DNA from: Formicarius rufipectus
Lineage: Eukaryota > Chordata > Aves > Passeriformes > Formicariidae
Assembly: GCA_013399695.1 (NCBI GenBank)
Contig: VXAU01004724.1
Span: forward strand, 1,078,032-1,142,031
Reading direction: 5' to 3'
Length of the DNA: 64,000 nt
In this document: positions 42,701 to 57,700 of the stretch, one piece after another
Position numbering within the stretch: position 1 is the stretch's first letter
Layout of the letters: the number at the start of each line of letters is the position of its first letter
Made by a program: the position numbers and the translations under genes
Notes under the pieces: generated by a model
Told to the model about the DNA's origin: nothing
Databases searched by the model: none
What the model saw: only the letters and a program-made list of their open reading frames with translations

Positions 42701-45700
42701 AAATAAAAAATAGCATTTTGAAAGGGATGACAAAGTATTTTGGAAATATGAAAAAGAATATTTCATAGTCAGAATGCTTATTTGCTGGTAAAATATTTGC
42801 AAATTGACAAAGGTGAAATTCTAAACAACCTAATCTAAATGAATTTAAAAATTTCTTCATCTGCACATGTAACTTGCTCAACAAAATACTGCACATATAA
42901 CTCAGCTTCTGAAAACAAGAGTCATTGTGCTAAATGAACAAATCCTATATATCATTAAAAAAGTGCAGACATTAAAAATCCAAACAGCAGTGACCAGTGC
43001 CAGCAAATTCTACTGCTTAGGTTAAAAAGTGACTTGAAGGATCTCTGTTGCCTTAAAGCACTAACAAAACCCCTGAACTCTCAATGCTCAGTTAATTTTT
43101 CCAGGCAAAGAATTTAGGACATGGATGTTCTACTGCCTGAGTAGATACAGATCAACTTTAAGTGCTTGACAGTGGTCTATGGGAGGCTCTACCTCCACCA
43201 AGCCAACAGAGAAAATTAAGATAATTAATTATCTGTATACTAAAGGTCAGTATGTTGAGTAACAGACTCTTCCTCACTATTAATAAGCATCCTTGCACCT
43301 GTACAAGTCCTAGCACTTACATAAGGATTATTTTCTGTTGTAATTCTGGTTAAGCTGAACTTCCCAAAACAGGTATCATGTCTCTGTGGTCAGGGAGCTA
43401 AATTTTGCCAAATCAGCTGTGTATCCAACTTTGTTCAACTGCATGAATAACTAGCAACACTGTAAAACCTCTGCCTCAAAAGAATTTCTACTGTGCCAAC
43501 GGCATGAAATTATTTATATTTATTTCTGCCAAGAATCAGCAGCCTTTGCTGTTTTAGATTAACTTTTCATTGCTAGTGCAATCAACTGAATCACTCTAAA
43601 AAGGAAACCATAAAGAACATGGGATTAATGTTGCAGACAGAAAACTCTGTGACAGGTTTTTTGTCACAAACAGCCATTTTGACCTATTTTTCATCCAAAT
43701 TCTAAGTGGATGTTAGGCATTAAAGTTTTAACTCAGATAAGGTAAGCTGATAGGAAAAGGTATGGGATGCATGTATTACGATTTCTAAACCATAACAATA
43801 TCAAGAGTTACCAGAAAACTAAGAGGACTGCAAAGTCACTAATTATTTCAAAATTATGTTTTCACTTAGTAGGTTTCTGTTATCTGGGCAGTAACACTGA
43901 CCAAAAAAAATCCCTCAAGAGTATCTTGCTAACAAAGGAATCTCCACAGGGAGAGGTCTTAGTAAGTCCCTTGATTGAAACATTCAACTCTAAGTTTACT
44001 TTCCTGCCATATTTGTTTTCAAATCCTGCAAAAATATGAGGTGTTATTACATACTGCAATGCAGACTGCTTGGAAATCTGAGGAAGAGATGGTCTGAGAT
44101 AAATAACGAGGAGAGATACTCAAGCCATGTAACTACACAGACCATACAGGAAACCTAAACTTCCATACTGATAAAGAAATTCAGTTCCTCCAAAGATTAC
44201 TTCAGAGTGGAAATCTAAATTGAAGTCCTGAATAAGCTCTGCTTCAATAATTACTTAAAGCAAAGCATCTTTTTTTAAGGCACTGTGTTGAAAGCCTTCA
44301 AATTGAACAATTACTCTGAATAACCAGGTAGCTTGATTTGCCTGATCTTACAGCATGAAAAAGGTTAAGGATTCCAAGACAAAGAAAAGAGCCTTTTCTG
44401 CTAATTAGCAGGTAACTCTGACCTTGTTGGATAAGCCTCAAGCTACCATTAATGTGGAACTGTAAAGGACTTAAATGTAATGAAAAATTGAGAAATATGT
44501 TGCAAACTAAATGAATAAAGAAACTTCCAAAAGCCAAGAATGCAGTATTATCACAACTCCTGAAAATGGTATCAGCAAGATAGTGTTGTGCAAACTGAGC
44601 CTTATTTTCCTCAACTTTCCCTGACTTGCTCTTTCTTGCAAGTCAACCGTAACAGCAACACTGATTAGAATAGTTTATCTGCTCACAAGAATTAAAACAA
44701 AGCAATTGTGCAACACTGATAGGCAAACAGTATTTTTCTGAAGTTTGTAAAAATTCTGATGTGGATACAAAATACTGCTATGGGCACAGAATCTCAGCTA
44801 TTTCTCCTGTGAGATGACATTTAAAATAATTAAAACAAGCACTTCTTCTTTATTAAGTCCAAACAGACAACAGCTTTTCATTTTTAATTCCTTTTAAAGG
44901 CAAACATCAAATGAACATCCCATAAAACAAGCAAACCCCTTCGCCCCAGTAAAAGAAATCCCACAGATTTCTGATCTACTCTGTTCAGGAGAGAAAATCA
45001 GTGGAGTATTTCTCCCAGAATAAAAAGTCACCTTTGATTTCACATATATGAACCAAATTACCTGCATGAATTTGCCACCCAAGAACAGGGATGGGTGGGT
45101 ATGTTTGTGTGTGTATGTACATGCATACATCCATATAGACAATATATTTATGCTTAGTACACTAATTCCATTGTTATGCAGGGAAGTCCAGGAATAACAG
45201 AAAAACAAACTCAGACTTTCCACTAGACTATCATCATAAAAATTAATAAAAGCATGTTTGAAGTAGTAGTTAATGGTCTCCTACTGAACTTAGGTGTCTG
45301 ACTTTTTAGAGTCTATGTATACACACTAAACAAATCGAAGAACTTCTTTCAACACAGGTTATGGTTTTACCTAAACTTTCCTGACTTCCTGTAAAAAAAA
45401 AAAAAAAAAATTAAATTTGCCTCATTCCAACCCATCCAACTTTTAACAGATGAAATTTTATTTCCATGCAATTCTTACCTCAAGTTCTGTGGTGCTTCAC
45501 CAAACAAACTGCAAATCTCTCTAATCTGTTTCAGTGCAGGAATGACCCATTTGTCATTTGTGCGAAGTTCTTCTATAAAACGATCTATCCACTGGATCTT
45601 CTGTGTATCTCGATCCTTAGAGAACACCAGGTTATAATCAAAATCAAGTACACTGCAGAACTATCATAATTCCCGTCATTTGTTTCCAAGATATAACAAA

Positions 45701-48700
45701 CATACATAGTCAAACAACTACTACATCACCCGAATCCTGAAGCATATAAGCATAAGGAAAGTATCTGAGCAGCACAACATGTTGGCAGAAGCCAGTGTGC
45801 ATTACAACCCCCCTGCCTTCGAGCACTCAGAAGGTATTTAAGAAGCATTTAAATAATTTGCTCACTCTTCTTCCATTTATTTCTACTCAGTAATAAGGAC
45901 TTACTGGGAAAAAAAACCCCAAACACCAAAACATATCACCATAATCCAGTTTAGGAAAAAGCTGGGGAAGGAGTGGGTTGCTTTTCCTTTCTCCATATTT
46001 TACTCTGGTATGGTTCTTCCAGTGTGCTCATTACAGGATGTGCATGACAATCGCAACAAGTCAGGCAAATTGATGAATTTCACTCTCTCCAGTTATGGCA
46101 CAAACTGTGTTAATTAAAACATGTCCCATAACATTTTAAAAGCACCAAGGTGCTGGCAAAAAAACCCCAGAAATCTATGATAAGGAACACTTTAATAAAA
46201 TTATCAGATCCCTTCAATTTTTCATGGGGAATGGAAGGAAACTCAGTGACTTCTTCCACAGTAGAACATACCAGACTACTCACCTGTGAACAGCTGTAAT
46301 CTAAGATTTTAATATGGGCACTAAGAGCCTGGTCCATGATATCAACTGGTACATCATCACTGTGAGCCAAATTCCACAAAAGGTTCAGCACTTTGTGTGC
46401 CATCACACCATCCTTGTCATCCTCTGCAAGGCGACGAATTAACTCAAGCAGTTTCTCACGCTGTTTCTTGCTTGCATTCGTCCAGCTTGCCTAAGGAAAC
46501 ATTGAAAAACTAATACAAAAACCAGTCTTTTTTTAAAAATTCTACACAAAACCTTCACCATTAACAAATGATGCAACAACAAAGTGATGCAACTACACAA
46601 GGAACTTTCACATTAATTTCTTTCATTAAAAATAAATAGCACATTAGAGCAATACATAAGCCAGACACAACTGAAGAGCTCCTCTAGTATTGACAACTGA
46701 AGTGTTTTCAACTTGAGGTTTAAAAAAGGCAGCTCTTTCTTTAAAGATCATAGATGTGCTTGTAGAAGTTAACATTACCACTGGCCAAGTTCACCAACAG
46801 TCAAAAGAAGAGTGGACTCAGCTGCTTCTTCCAAATGCTTTCACAAAACTCATGTGCTTAATCTTAAAAGACTTCTTAAATGACTTATAATCACTTGATC
46901 ACGAGTGCCTCTGAATCTGATTGAAAAACATCCTCTGAATTAAATTAACCTCTTTATGAATGAGTTTTCAATGTTGCATCACTTTATATCCACCTCTCAA
47001 GATCAGGTACAACAGTTTACACACAGTCTCTCTGAGCACTGGGTTTAGTATCTGAACTACAGAGCATTAGATCCATATTCACCAAACTAGAGAACCCCAC
47101 TACTGAGGGCACAAACTGAATGCAAGACAAAATATACCTATAATGAATTTATCTAAAAACAGAAAGCAGAGTCTGCAAAGTACAGCAGATCATGTCCTAA
47201 AAGTGAAACAGTAAAACAAACCAGAGAGCACCACTACTGGAAGCTGTAAATGATAAATGTTACACATAAAAAGCCCATGAGTAACTAAACTATCAGAATC
47301 AAGCTGTTTTGTGGTTTCAATCAAATCATTATATGTTTATAAACACTCAGCTTTACCTTCCTGGGACTGTTTCACTCTGTATGTATGCTAAACAGAGAAA
47401 AACTATTACATGATAAAGAGGAAGTTGGGGAGCAGGGAACGGAAGTCCTTGATCTCCTCCACTTAAGAAAACAAAAGTAGCACTGTCTGGTAAACCTGAC
47501 AAAACCTACTCTAAGGCAAGGAGAAAAACATAATTTACTAAATCGCCAACACTTATTAACATGGAACAAATGAAAAAAGGTATTTATGATAAAAGACTTA
47601 TTTTTCTATACTCTTAGGATTGCAAAAAGTAACTTCAATACTAGAGGCTTCAACATATGTGCATTACCCCAAAAGTGTTCAAACATGAAAACAAAATTGT
47701 CTACTAAACAACCATAACTAGCCTTTGTTTTAGACAGGAAGTAAATCGAAAATCTCACAAGAAGTGGTCAATAAAGAACAGCATTTCTAGAATTAAACAT
47801 TACAGACTGTTGCTACATATTAAGAAGCCTTCTAACACACAGCAACTGACCATATCTAAAATAAGCAGAAAGTAGGACACTGAAAAAGCCACAAATCTGC
47901 ATGAAACCTCACAACTCATTTCCTGAATAGAGCCAAAACATGCATAATTACCTTAAAACAGTCAAACAGGTGATCAAGCTGCTCAGGAGAGAAATCCCAA
48001 GCTAATTTTGCAAGGAGATCATGTACATTTTTTACAATGGCTTCATGTTTTCCTGCCTGTCAAGAAAAGAAAAAGAATCCACCAACATTAGTAGCAATTC
48101 TTATTAAGTCAAGCAGCAAGACATCCAACATAATTTTTACAAGCAGACTGTTTTGAGATGGTTCAGCAAGAAGAGTTGATGTTGTCAGAGCAGCATAGCA
48201 AAATGAATACTTGCTTCACTGGGAATTCACGATATTTAGATTTTCCTTGTATGTGTAAGTATTTAAGTGTGCTCTGTGTGTGTGTAAAAGGATTGTAGAA
48301 TACAAATACTGCAGCATCACTATACTCATTTTTTTTGTTGCTGTTACAAAAGCAGGCTGGGACAGTGAACAAAAAGTCTAAAAGGATATTTTAACTTACA
48401 AATCAGTATTTTAATGTTGTTTTGTGCATTTTTCTTTAATAATAAAGGACTCAAAATCAACTTCTGCAATGAATTTCACTGAAGTGTTTTAACCAATTTT
48501 GTCTGTAAGTGTTGGTAAACCAATTTTTATTAGTATTTCCACATAGTTTCTCAGGCTGAAGTACTTCCTTTTTGTCAGTAGTTTCATAGACAACTAAAGC
48601 TTTCAATTACAAACAACTTGTTGGCAGACAACACTTTGAAGTTCAGCAGCTTTTAATCTTACAAATCTAACGATCAAGCAACTAAGCATAGTATGCTGAG

Positions 48701-51700
48701 TGTTATACTAGTCATGGTTTTAACTCAGAGTTTGGTGTACATCACAATTTCAACATTTAAGGAGGAAGACAATAAGGGGGGGAAAAACTAGTTACATTCT
48801 AACTCTGAGCATGAAGAAAATTTTCTGCCCAGGTTGGAAGATGCATCCTGTACTTTATATCTGCACTCAAACCCAACAAATTTGGACTATGTGAACCAAC
48901 AGTTGATTTACTGTAGAAAACTTTCTGGTAAGCAAGGATTAAAAAATGCAAAACAAATACGCAGAATACACACTCTGATTTAATTAATCTTGTACACTAT
49001 TAAAAATACACGCATAAGCAGTTTTGAAATTCAATTCCTTCTAAAAGCTTGCATCAGTAATTCACTTAAAAACAAAAAACAGATTAATAGCTTTGTTACA
49101 TGCTGTCCTTTGTATTCTTTATCGTGTCCCATAAATTTTCGTTTTTGAAAAAAAGTGAATTTAAGTACTAATGTTCACTTTCACGTTATGGGTCACATTA
49201 TGAAAGGAGCAATTACTACACCCATTTGATTTTGCAAAATATTGTACTTTTTTTCTCTTCCCAGACCATTTCCTGCACAGAAAGAAAAACTGAGAGTGTG
49301 CAAGGCTGAAAGAGTATCTACAATATAACACACAAAAGGAGAAGTATGCACAGCTCCTCGGGGGAGCAAGAAGAGCAAAAGTAAGACATGTAACAATCTT
49401 GTCTTGTGAGGTTTTTGACAGACATGGGGAAGCAGTACCAGACAGAGGGAGGAGTTAAGACACGTGGTGCCTGACCAAGCCAGCTTGCTGTGCAGAAACA
49501 GGGAAGTGCCTATAAAGCTCCAATTAAATACTCCAGAATAACGAGACCTCAACCTCTACCATTTTGTGTCTTGTCCAGCTGGAACTTTCCCTGCAACTCC
49601 AGAGGCTGCAACTTAATGCTTGTCTTTACAGACTTCCAGCATTATTCCTTGAATCCAATACACTCCTGTACTGTGAGCACTAGCTTTGGAAGGCAAGAAA
49701 ACACTCAATAAAATTAAAACTCAGTTTGCCTTCTAAAGGGAAAAGCAGCAAAATTGTATTATTTTAATAAACTACTGCTTTTTACTCTGCATGTTACTAA
49801 GATTCTCTGGTGCATGCTCACCCTCTAAACCCAGGCAGCAACACAGCGGCTCGAGCCCAAAAGAAAAACCTCACCACTGCAGCAGAGGCCGAGCTAAAAT
49901 AACCTGCCTGTTATATAAAGCTACACAGTAAATCAACTCCTCGCTACTGAATTTCATGCTCCAGCTGCTCTTAGAACAGCCATTTAATAAGAAATTCTAA
50001 CAACTACTCTACACTAGGAGTAGTGAAGTTGGTAAAGATCATTCTGTACTAGCAGATTTTGGTATTCTTAATTTTTAGTCTATTTTAATTTCATGGTTAA
50101 AGCTGCAGTGAAACCATCTACCTGAAAGAGAGCTACTTTCTCACAAAGAAAATACAGGGCAAAACTACAGCAAGACCACTGAAATGAGCAGATCAAGCTG
50201 GGGTATTTAAGGGCACGGGAGACTTATTCTGAAATTATTCCTTTTTATTTATTCCTACTTTGGTTTTTTTCCAACAGTTGGGGAGTATCTCTATCTTTTA
50301 AGAGGTTCTACCACTTGTTCAGACTTCTGTGGAAGGGTAGCAAGTTTGACTTCAACTAGTCTATCCAGATCCATTTTCAGGCACTAGGAGTAATGCAGTT
50401 GTTTGGAAAACATTTTCCTCAAATTTCAGAAAATTTTTCCTGCTCTTATTAAAAGTGATGCTCTAATACAGCTAAAATAAGCAAACTAACCTCTTAAAGT
50501 TTCTTTTTTTATGCCATGGACGTCTTGTAGACTGAAAATATCTGCAGACCAGAAGCCAAAAACTAACTATATTCACAGACCTTAATTCAAGTAATCTGTG
50601 TATTGCTCTGTTCTGTGATGAAATTTTCTGAACAGGACTTCAGGATAATGAGAAAAGACTATTGAGTTTCAGCCTGTGCAGTTACTATCAGGATGGAACT
50701 GAACATAAGACATTATGAAGTTAGTTGAACCAGACCCAAGCACTTGAAGTGTAACCTGAAAACAGCACAGGAACACCTGGATTAAGTCCACTTGCTCCAA
50801 ACTGTTATGTTTTCAGAACAGCATGAACACAGGTAAAGCAGGGATACAGTATTACCCAGCTCCTGTATTAGCCCTTGTCATGGTGTAACCCCACTTGGCA
50901 ACTCAGCACCACACAACTGCTCACCCACCCCACAGTGGGATGGGGAAGAGAATCAGGAGGATAAAAGTGAGAAAACTTGTGGGTTGAGACAAACAAGTAA
51001 ATCTTTTGCTTTATGTATGTAGTTATATAAGCTATTGTGAAGAAATTTAACTCTATCCCTGCCCAAACCATTACAGCCCTCTGTCTTGTTAATCAGATTT
51101 AGCCTTCCCACACTTGAAAGACTGGCCTCAGGGCTTACTCAATCAACCAAGCTTCACTACCCATTACGTGGAACAAAGATCTATGTATTCATGCTTGCCT
51201 CTATCCTCAAATGACTTTTTATTGTCTGCACTGTCAATAATTCTTTAATGATTTTATCTCTTTAGTTGCCCATTGTGTTTAATAAGCTCATGCAGCCAAC
51301 AGCTAAGAAGACCCAGCTTCACCTATCATTTAAGTAAACAAGTCAATATTGCAAAATGTGTAATTTTTCACAAAGTATACTTACAACACAAAGGAAAGAA
51401 TTTGCAGATAAACAGCTTCTAGAACAGTCATTATTATAAGCCTTACTAATCACGCTCTGGCCAGGAAAAAATTACACAACTGTGGTGAACTCAGGGATCA
51501 GCAATACATATTCTCAGTGCATTTTAAAATATTAGGTTATCATGTACCATGGCTTTGCTCAACATTGAGGGTTCCTTAATAATTAGAAAGAGTAACTTTT
51601 GCATCACGTTCTGAACTCTTCCTTCAGACTTTCCATATATGTGTAGCTGACCCTTTCACTGAAGACATTTGAGAAGACAATTTTGAGATCCAGGACCCAA

Positions 51701-54700
51701 AAAGGAACGTCATTTGATTTCAAGTTATTCTTTTGCTTTGTCTGACACCAAGTAAAAGAAGCCTGGATTGTCTTCTCAGTACAGGACATACACCAAGATC
51801 CCTTCTGCCCAGTACCTGACAAGCAGTTCAATTACCAACCTGTGCAGCCCAAATGTTGTCAAGATCCTGCAAAGTGAGGGCTTTCTCTTTGATGACAAAA
51901 CGGAGAATTTTCTCTAACTTCTCTACATATTGAGGTTGATGAAGACTATCTCTTAACACAATTGATAAAATATTGTTCTGCTGGATCCATTCCTGAATAT
52001 GAAAAAAAAAAAAAGTTAGTACCATCTCAAATTATTTGGGGGCCATAATTCATATTTAAACTACGAAGAAAAAATTCAATTCATTACAGAAGAAGCAAGA
52101 AAGAGGTAAATACCTTCCTCTTGTACTGCATCTAACTTTCATTTCCTTTTTTAAAAAAAGAAAATTGGCATTTTAAATAATCCATTATGCTCGTCATTGT
52201 GATATCTTAAGGGGAATTTTTTTTCCAGGCATATTAAAATCATGACCTTGAGGCATAAAAATGTTCAAAAACTTCAAACATAAGAAGCCAATGTGAAGAA
52301 CAGTTAACTCTTTTATTCAAGGAATGGCATTTTTATATTCCAAATCGGTCCTTAAATATCAAAACCAAATTGTTTAAGACACTATTAACTTCACTGCTAC
52401 ACCTACAGCATATCCCATAAAAAGGACATAAGGACTGAAATATAAAAATAAATAGATCATTTCAGTACTGCCACTTACAGGGTTTTTTAAATGCTTCTAA
52501 CTGTTTTAAGATATAAATATTCAAGTCATATTTAAGTAGATACAACTTTCTCAGTGGTGGCACTGACATGGTCAGACTGTTTTGTTCCAACTGCAGCAAA
52601 GGAGGGTGTGCTTTGAGCACCGAAAGAAGAAACAAACACAGCATTGTACCTTCCAACAGTGCTCTTGACTACAGACTTACAACACTCAACCTTGTCTTGT
52701 GAAATACTCAAATCTACATGTTTTCATTTAAAAATAGAGGTCTTGTCTGAGATGCCAAACTACAGGGAATATGTAAAAAAGAGACCTATATCCTCTTGTA
52801 ACTTAAAAAAGAAAACAAAAATCAAATCGCAGTTATTCTTTCTTGTCAAATGTCAGGCTTGTAGATTACAAGCCTCATAACAGGTGGCCAGTCACAGACA
52901 TGGGGCAGAACAGTGTAAATATCACTTAACATGACTAAGTTTCACAAAGATGAAGAAAAATATCATTCTTATTTTAACTCTATAAATACTCATTTTCATA
53001 GTTCCCTATACATACTTTTAAGCAACAGTGTTCAAAATACATAAATATTAAATAAAACAAAAATGTGACATCTAGAACTTTCTGCACCACAGAATACAGC
53101 CTCTGACATGTGAAAAGCAGAAGCTGGAACTCTAGTGAGAAAAAGCTGACACAAAGCTCAGACTATATACTCATTTAAATGACCATTAAATTTCCATTAT
53201 GGCACTAAAGTTTCAAATTAATCACACTTTTTTTTACCTAGGTTTGTTCGAGTCTTTTAAAACACAGTATAAAACTCACAATACTGAAGGATCCATTTTT
53301 GAGGCATGTTTTTGGCAGCACTGAAAAATAATTCTCAACAGCAGCTTTGACACAAATATAGCAATCTTTCTCAGAAAGGTTACTATTAAAATGACTTGTT
53401 ACTCTCACATGACACCTACTGTTGCTAACACTAGATATGAACAAAAGCAGTGTGTGCTGGATTCACAATATATAGCTACTTCAACAATTCAAGTAATAAA
53501 GAGAAATAAACTCTATGCAATGAACTTCAGCGGAAAGGAGAACTTACTGCCATTCTTTCAGCTGTAAGCCACTCCTCCTCTTCAGGATTACCATGTCGAT
53601 GAGTATAATACGACACACTGGATATTACTTTGTTAACTTCATTTAGTGCATTCATTTTACCATTGAAAGAGGAAATTTGTAACAACCTGTGAGAGAAACT
53701 TAATGTAAGAAGTGTGGAAAAAAATGTCAGCAGTGGCATATCATATTAGAAGTAGAATCTTACCTAAGAATCATTTTTAACCTAAATATTTCTAAATTTT
53801 TTACAGTTTCTTCTTGTCCTGGAACTCTTGAAGCTAAGTTCTTTAGAGATTTGATTATCATTGACAGAGCATCATTTTTGGCTTCATTCTTTGCTTCTTT
53901 TTTCAGTTCATCATCTGTTAAATTTTCTAAAAATTGTGGAACCATTTCTATAATTGGAAGAAAATATTTCTTCACTGTATGTAACGTTAAAAATTCGAAA
54001 CATTGTCCAAATGGCCTAAAAAAGAAAGAAAAAGCAGAAAGTGCCATAATCAGTAGTTGTGTAATACTATGATAGTAAAGTGCAACTACTTCAAGAAACT
54101 CCTGCCTACTTAGAAGTACATGAAATGGTGAAGGTAAACACAACCAGCTAAGAGATGGAGTGAGGGGAAGCACTTCAAGAAAAGACTAGGTTTTGTGCTA
54201 ACAGAATATTTTATACTGAGGCCACCTTTTCCAAATGCATAAATTATTATATAAAAAGAACTTACTTGATGAGAGCTGCAATGATCTGAACATTCAATGC
54301 TGAACCACTCATGAAGCGATCATGCAAGATCTGAAATCCATTTAGTGTGCCAAACTTGTTGATAAGATCTACGAGCCAACCCTGCAATATAACAGTAATT
54401 TTTTGACATTTGCAAACTACCCTTTGGAAATATTCTCAAGTGCTTGTTAATGACAAAAATTTGCTTTACAAAAGTCTTTACACAATAGCTTACAAGTCCA
54501 GTTTTAAGGAAATGTTTGGGAAGAGGCAACAAGATCTTCCCTGTTAGCATGTCAAAGAACAGATGCTGTATATTAGCTGTTCAAAGAAATTTATCAAATA
54601 TATAGGAATAGAATTGGCTATACTTCAGGTTATGCTTTGGCTGCTAATTTCTACAAAAAGCATGACAATTCTGGTATTTTCTCTAGGCCCTGAATGTAAT

Positions 54701-57700
54701 AATGCCACAGATAAAAATATTAAGAATGCAAAATAACATTCTTCTAAACACAACCAGCAATGCAAGGAAGTTCAAGGACTTCTTTATCTTTGGTGCTTAC
54801 ATATCACTAGCTGACAGTTCCACTAAAAAGGGGAAAAAAGAAAAAAAAAAAAAAAGAAAGCAAGCAAAAAAATATAATTAACCCCTGAAGTCATATCAAT
54901 GCCATTTGGAGTTTAATTCTGAAAAAGTTCAGATCCAAGAACCAGAACAGACAGAAGATATTACTAATCCGCACTTCCAGCTAAAAAAAACAAACAAAAC
55001 CTCAAGTAACCACAACTATAAACAAATAACCAAAACCAAACAAAAACCTCAAAACCAAACCTTCAAACCACTCCCTGCAAAACCAAACCAAAACCACCAA
55101 ACCCCACACTGACACTACTATCTCCTGTCCAGTTAAAAACATTTCTCCTATCATTACAAACTACTAAAAGAGGGAGAGGAAATTCCTACTTTACATATAA
55201 TCCCCTCCCCAAAATGCATTACCTACAAAATCATGTTAAGTAAGAAGGTAAATCCATCAACTGGCAAACCCAAGCAAGCCAATTAACATAACAGGAATGG
55301 CATTCCTACAGAGTTGTGCCAGCTTACCACAGAAACACACGACACAGTTTGATTGTGACAGGAGGAGTTGGAAGGGGAAATGCACATTAAATCCCTATCA
55401 GGAGTCATAAGCAGCAGAACATCCTAGTGGTAATGAGAACAAAGACAGCTTCCTCCACCCAAAAAAACCCCCACTTCTTGGTGGCTACTCTGTAATTTGC
55501 TAACACTGCATGAAATTAAAGCCGCAGGTCTGAAAAGGCTCCCATACCTTTGGTGATCGTGGGTCAGGAGGACGGGCATAAAGTTCATCTTCAGCAAGTT
55601 GGACTCCTGCAGGAACTGTTTCTGAGGGACGAGTACCATTGTATAGATGGAATTTGCAGTGAGGATTTAAGGCCATGGCAAGAAGTTCAAGAAGGGGAAA
55701 CCAATCTTGGGACAGCTTGGCCACACATAGTTCCACCAGTCGATGAGTGTTGTTAATAATACATCTCTGTAAAGAAAAACAGAACAACCAAGAATGTGAC
55801 AGGTGACTGTACAATGAATATGAACTATAAACTCTGAACCACCTGGCCCTAGCATGCAGAGTTGCATAAGAGTTTTATAACACTGTATCTTAATTTGTAC
55901 TTCCTCCAAGAAAGCCATTAAACGAACTTTGTTTTCAGTCAGAAATTAAATTGCTTAGGGAAACGACACAATGGTTTTTGATGAGACATTCATGAATCAC
56001 TGTACTATTAACTTTTCCTTCTTTCTCCTGTTTTTCTCATAGATTTCAAATTTGCTTACGAAGATCTTTACAGTTTTTCATTTAGCATGTGTCTAGTTGT
56101 CCAGCAGGTATTTTTTTATGTTCAAGCAGCTGCTACAAACCCTCAAGAGTCAGCAGGTTACTAAAAGCTTTTATGTCCTAGCATGCACATGGTCTCTAGG
56201 TCTCTAGACATCTGGCCAAAGACCGCCAGCCTAAAAAGAGCTACATTACCAAACATATATGGTTCTATTCCTCTGCATATCATCTCTCCTGTTTTACTTC
56301 CTTCCAAAAACACTGGAGGCAATAAAGTGAAGCAATGACAGAAAAGTGACTCCCTCCACCCATCCTGGTTCCTTTATACATGAGTTTTCTTACAGTTCAC
56401 TGCTGATCTTCAAAGATGAAATTCAGATTTTACAGTCTCCTGCCCTATATAAATTACCATGATTTTCCAAAACACAACTTTAAAAACTCACATGAATTTC
56501 AAACTTCCAGCCACTCACTGCCTCATCTGTAAGGATTTTTGTGAAGGATATTGTTAACCCATCTCGAAAAAATCGCTGGCATGCTTCACTTTTGACATCA
56601 AGGCCTATTTTAAGACAGAAAAAACAACAATTAAAACACAGAATTTCAGTAGTTACATGAACTTTTCAAATGCTGAAATCAAGTATTTGGTCTGCTGGTG
56701 TTGGTTTCTTCACAGTAGCTCCTGCAGGGCTGTGTTTTGGATCTGTGCTGGAAACAGTGTTGATAACACAGGGATGTTTTCGTTACTGCTGAGCAGCAAT
56801 AACACAGAGCCAAGGCTTTTCCTGCTTCTCACTCCACCCTGCCAGCAAGCAGGCTGGGGGGGCACAAGGATTAGGGAGGGGACAGTCAGGACAGCTGAGC
56901 CCCACTGACTGCAGGGATGCCCAGACCACATGGTGTCATGGTCAGTGATTAGAGATAGGGCACACTCCGAGTGATGGTGTTTGTCTTCCCAAGGCACTGT
57001 TCCATGTGATGGAGCTCCACTTTCCTGGGGATGGATGGCTGAACACATGGGAAGTGTTATGCTTTGCTGGCACACACAGCTTTTGCTTTACCTGTTAAAC
57101 TGTATCTCCATCCAGGAGTTTTCTTCCTTTTACCCTTTTGATTCTCTCCCCCACCCCAGCAGGGGAGAGTGAGCAAGCAGCTGAGGGGAGTGAGCTGCTG
57201 GCTGGGGTTAAACCACATTTGGACTTGAAAGATTTGGTGTTTAAAGCTTCAGAATTGATTTTTTAAAAAGCCTTGGATGAAGACAAACTTACATAAGCTT
57301 GAATGCACAACAAACTTGACGGATTAATGTTCTAGTAAAGCCACTTCAAAATATTACACTCCTTTACACAAATTTTAAATATTTTTAAAAAGATGTGATA
57401 GGGTTGGTTTTTTCCTCATGTTTGCAACATGTAGATATACTAGTAAAAGTAAGTACAATCTTTATCTTCCATTCTTCTTTATGCTTTGTCTTAAAAACTT
57501 CTTAAAACCTGGTGAGTGAAGAGGGGTAAAAATAACCATTTCAAGGGAATGCAGAAGATACAGTTTCAATAAAGAACTATGAGGAGTCTCACAGAAATGG
57601 AGATGAATCATCTGGAGAGAGTTGGAGATAGTCTTTCAAGGATGCTGGAAGCAACTCCTATTACTGGGCTGCTAACTTTCGGATACACATGCGCACATGC

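Larger units (their letters stand above)
54382..55547. other. Intron w4-w5
   Basis: 1166 bp of intron dominated by A-rich (about 54834-54872) and A/C-rich (about 54985-55108) tracts. No mobile element recognised. Confidence 0.8.

Noticed and set aside
54906..55112. 68-codon Lys/Thr/Pro/Asn-rich plus-strand frame
   Set aside because: It is a low-complexity translation of the A/C-rich tract.
56710..57075. 121-codon minus-strand open frame
   Set aside because: It lies within the solo LTR, antisense to it. No protein similarity recognised.
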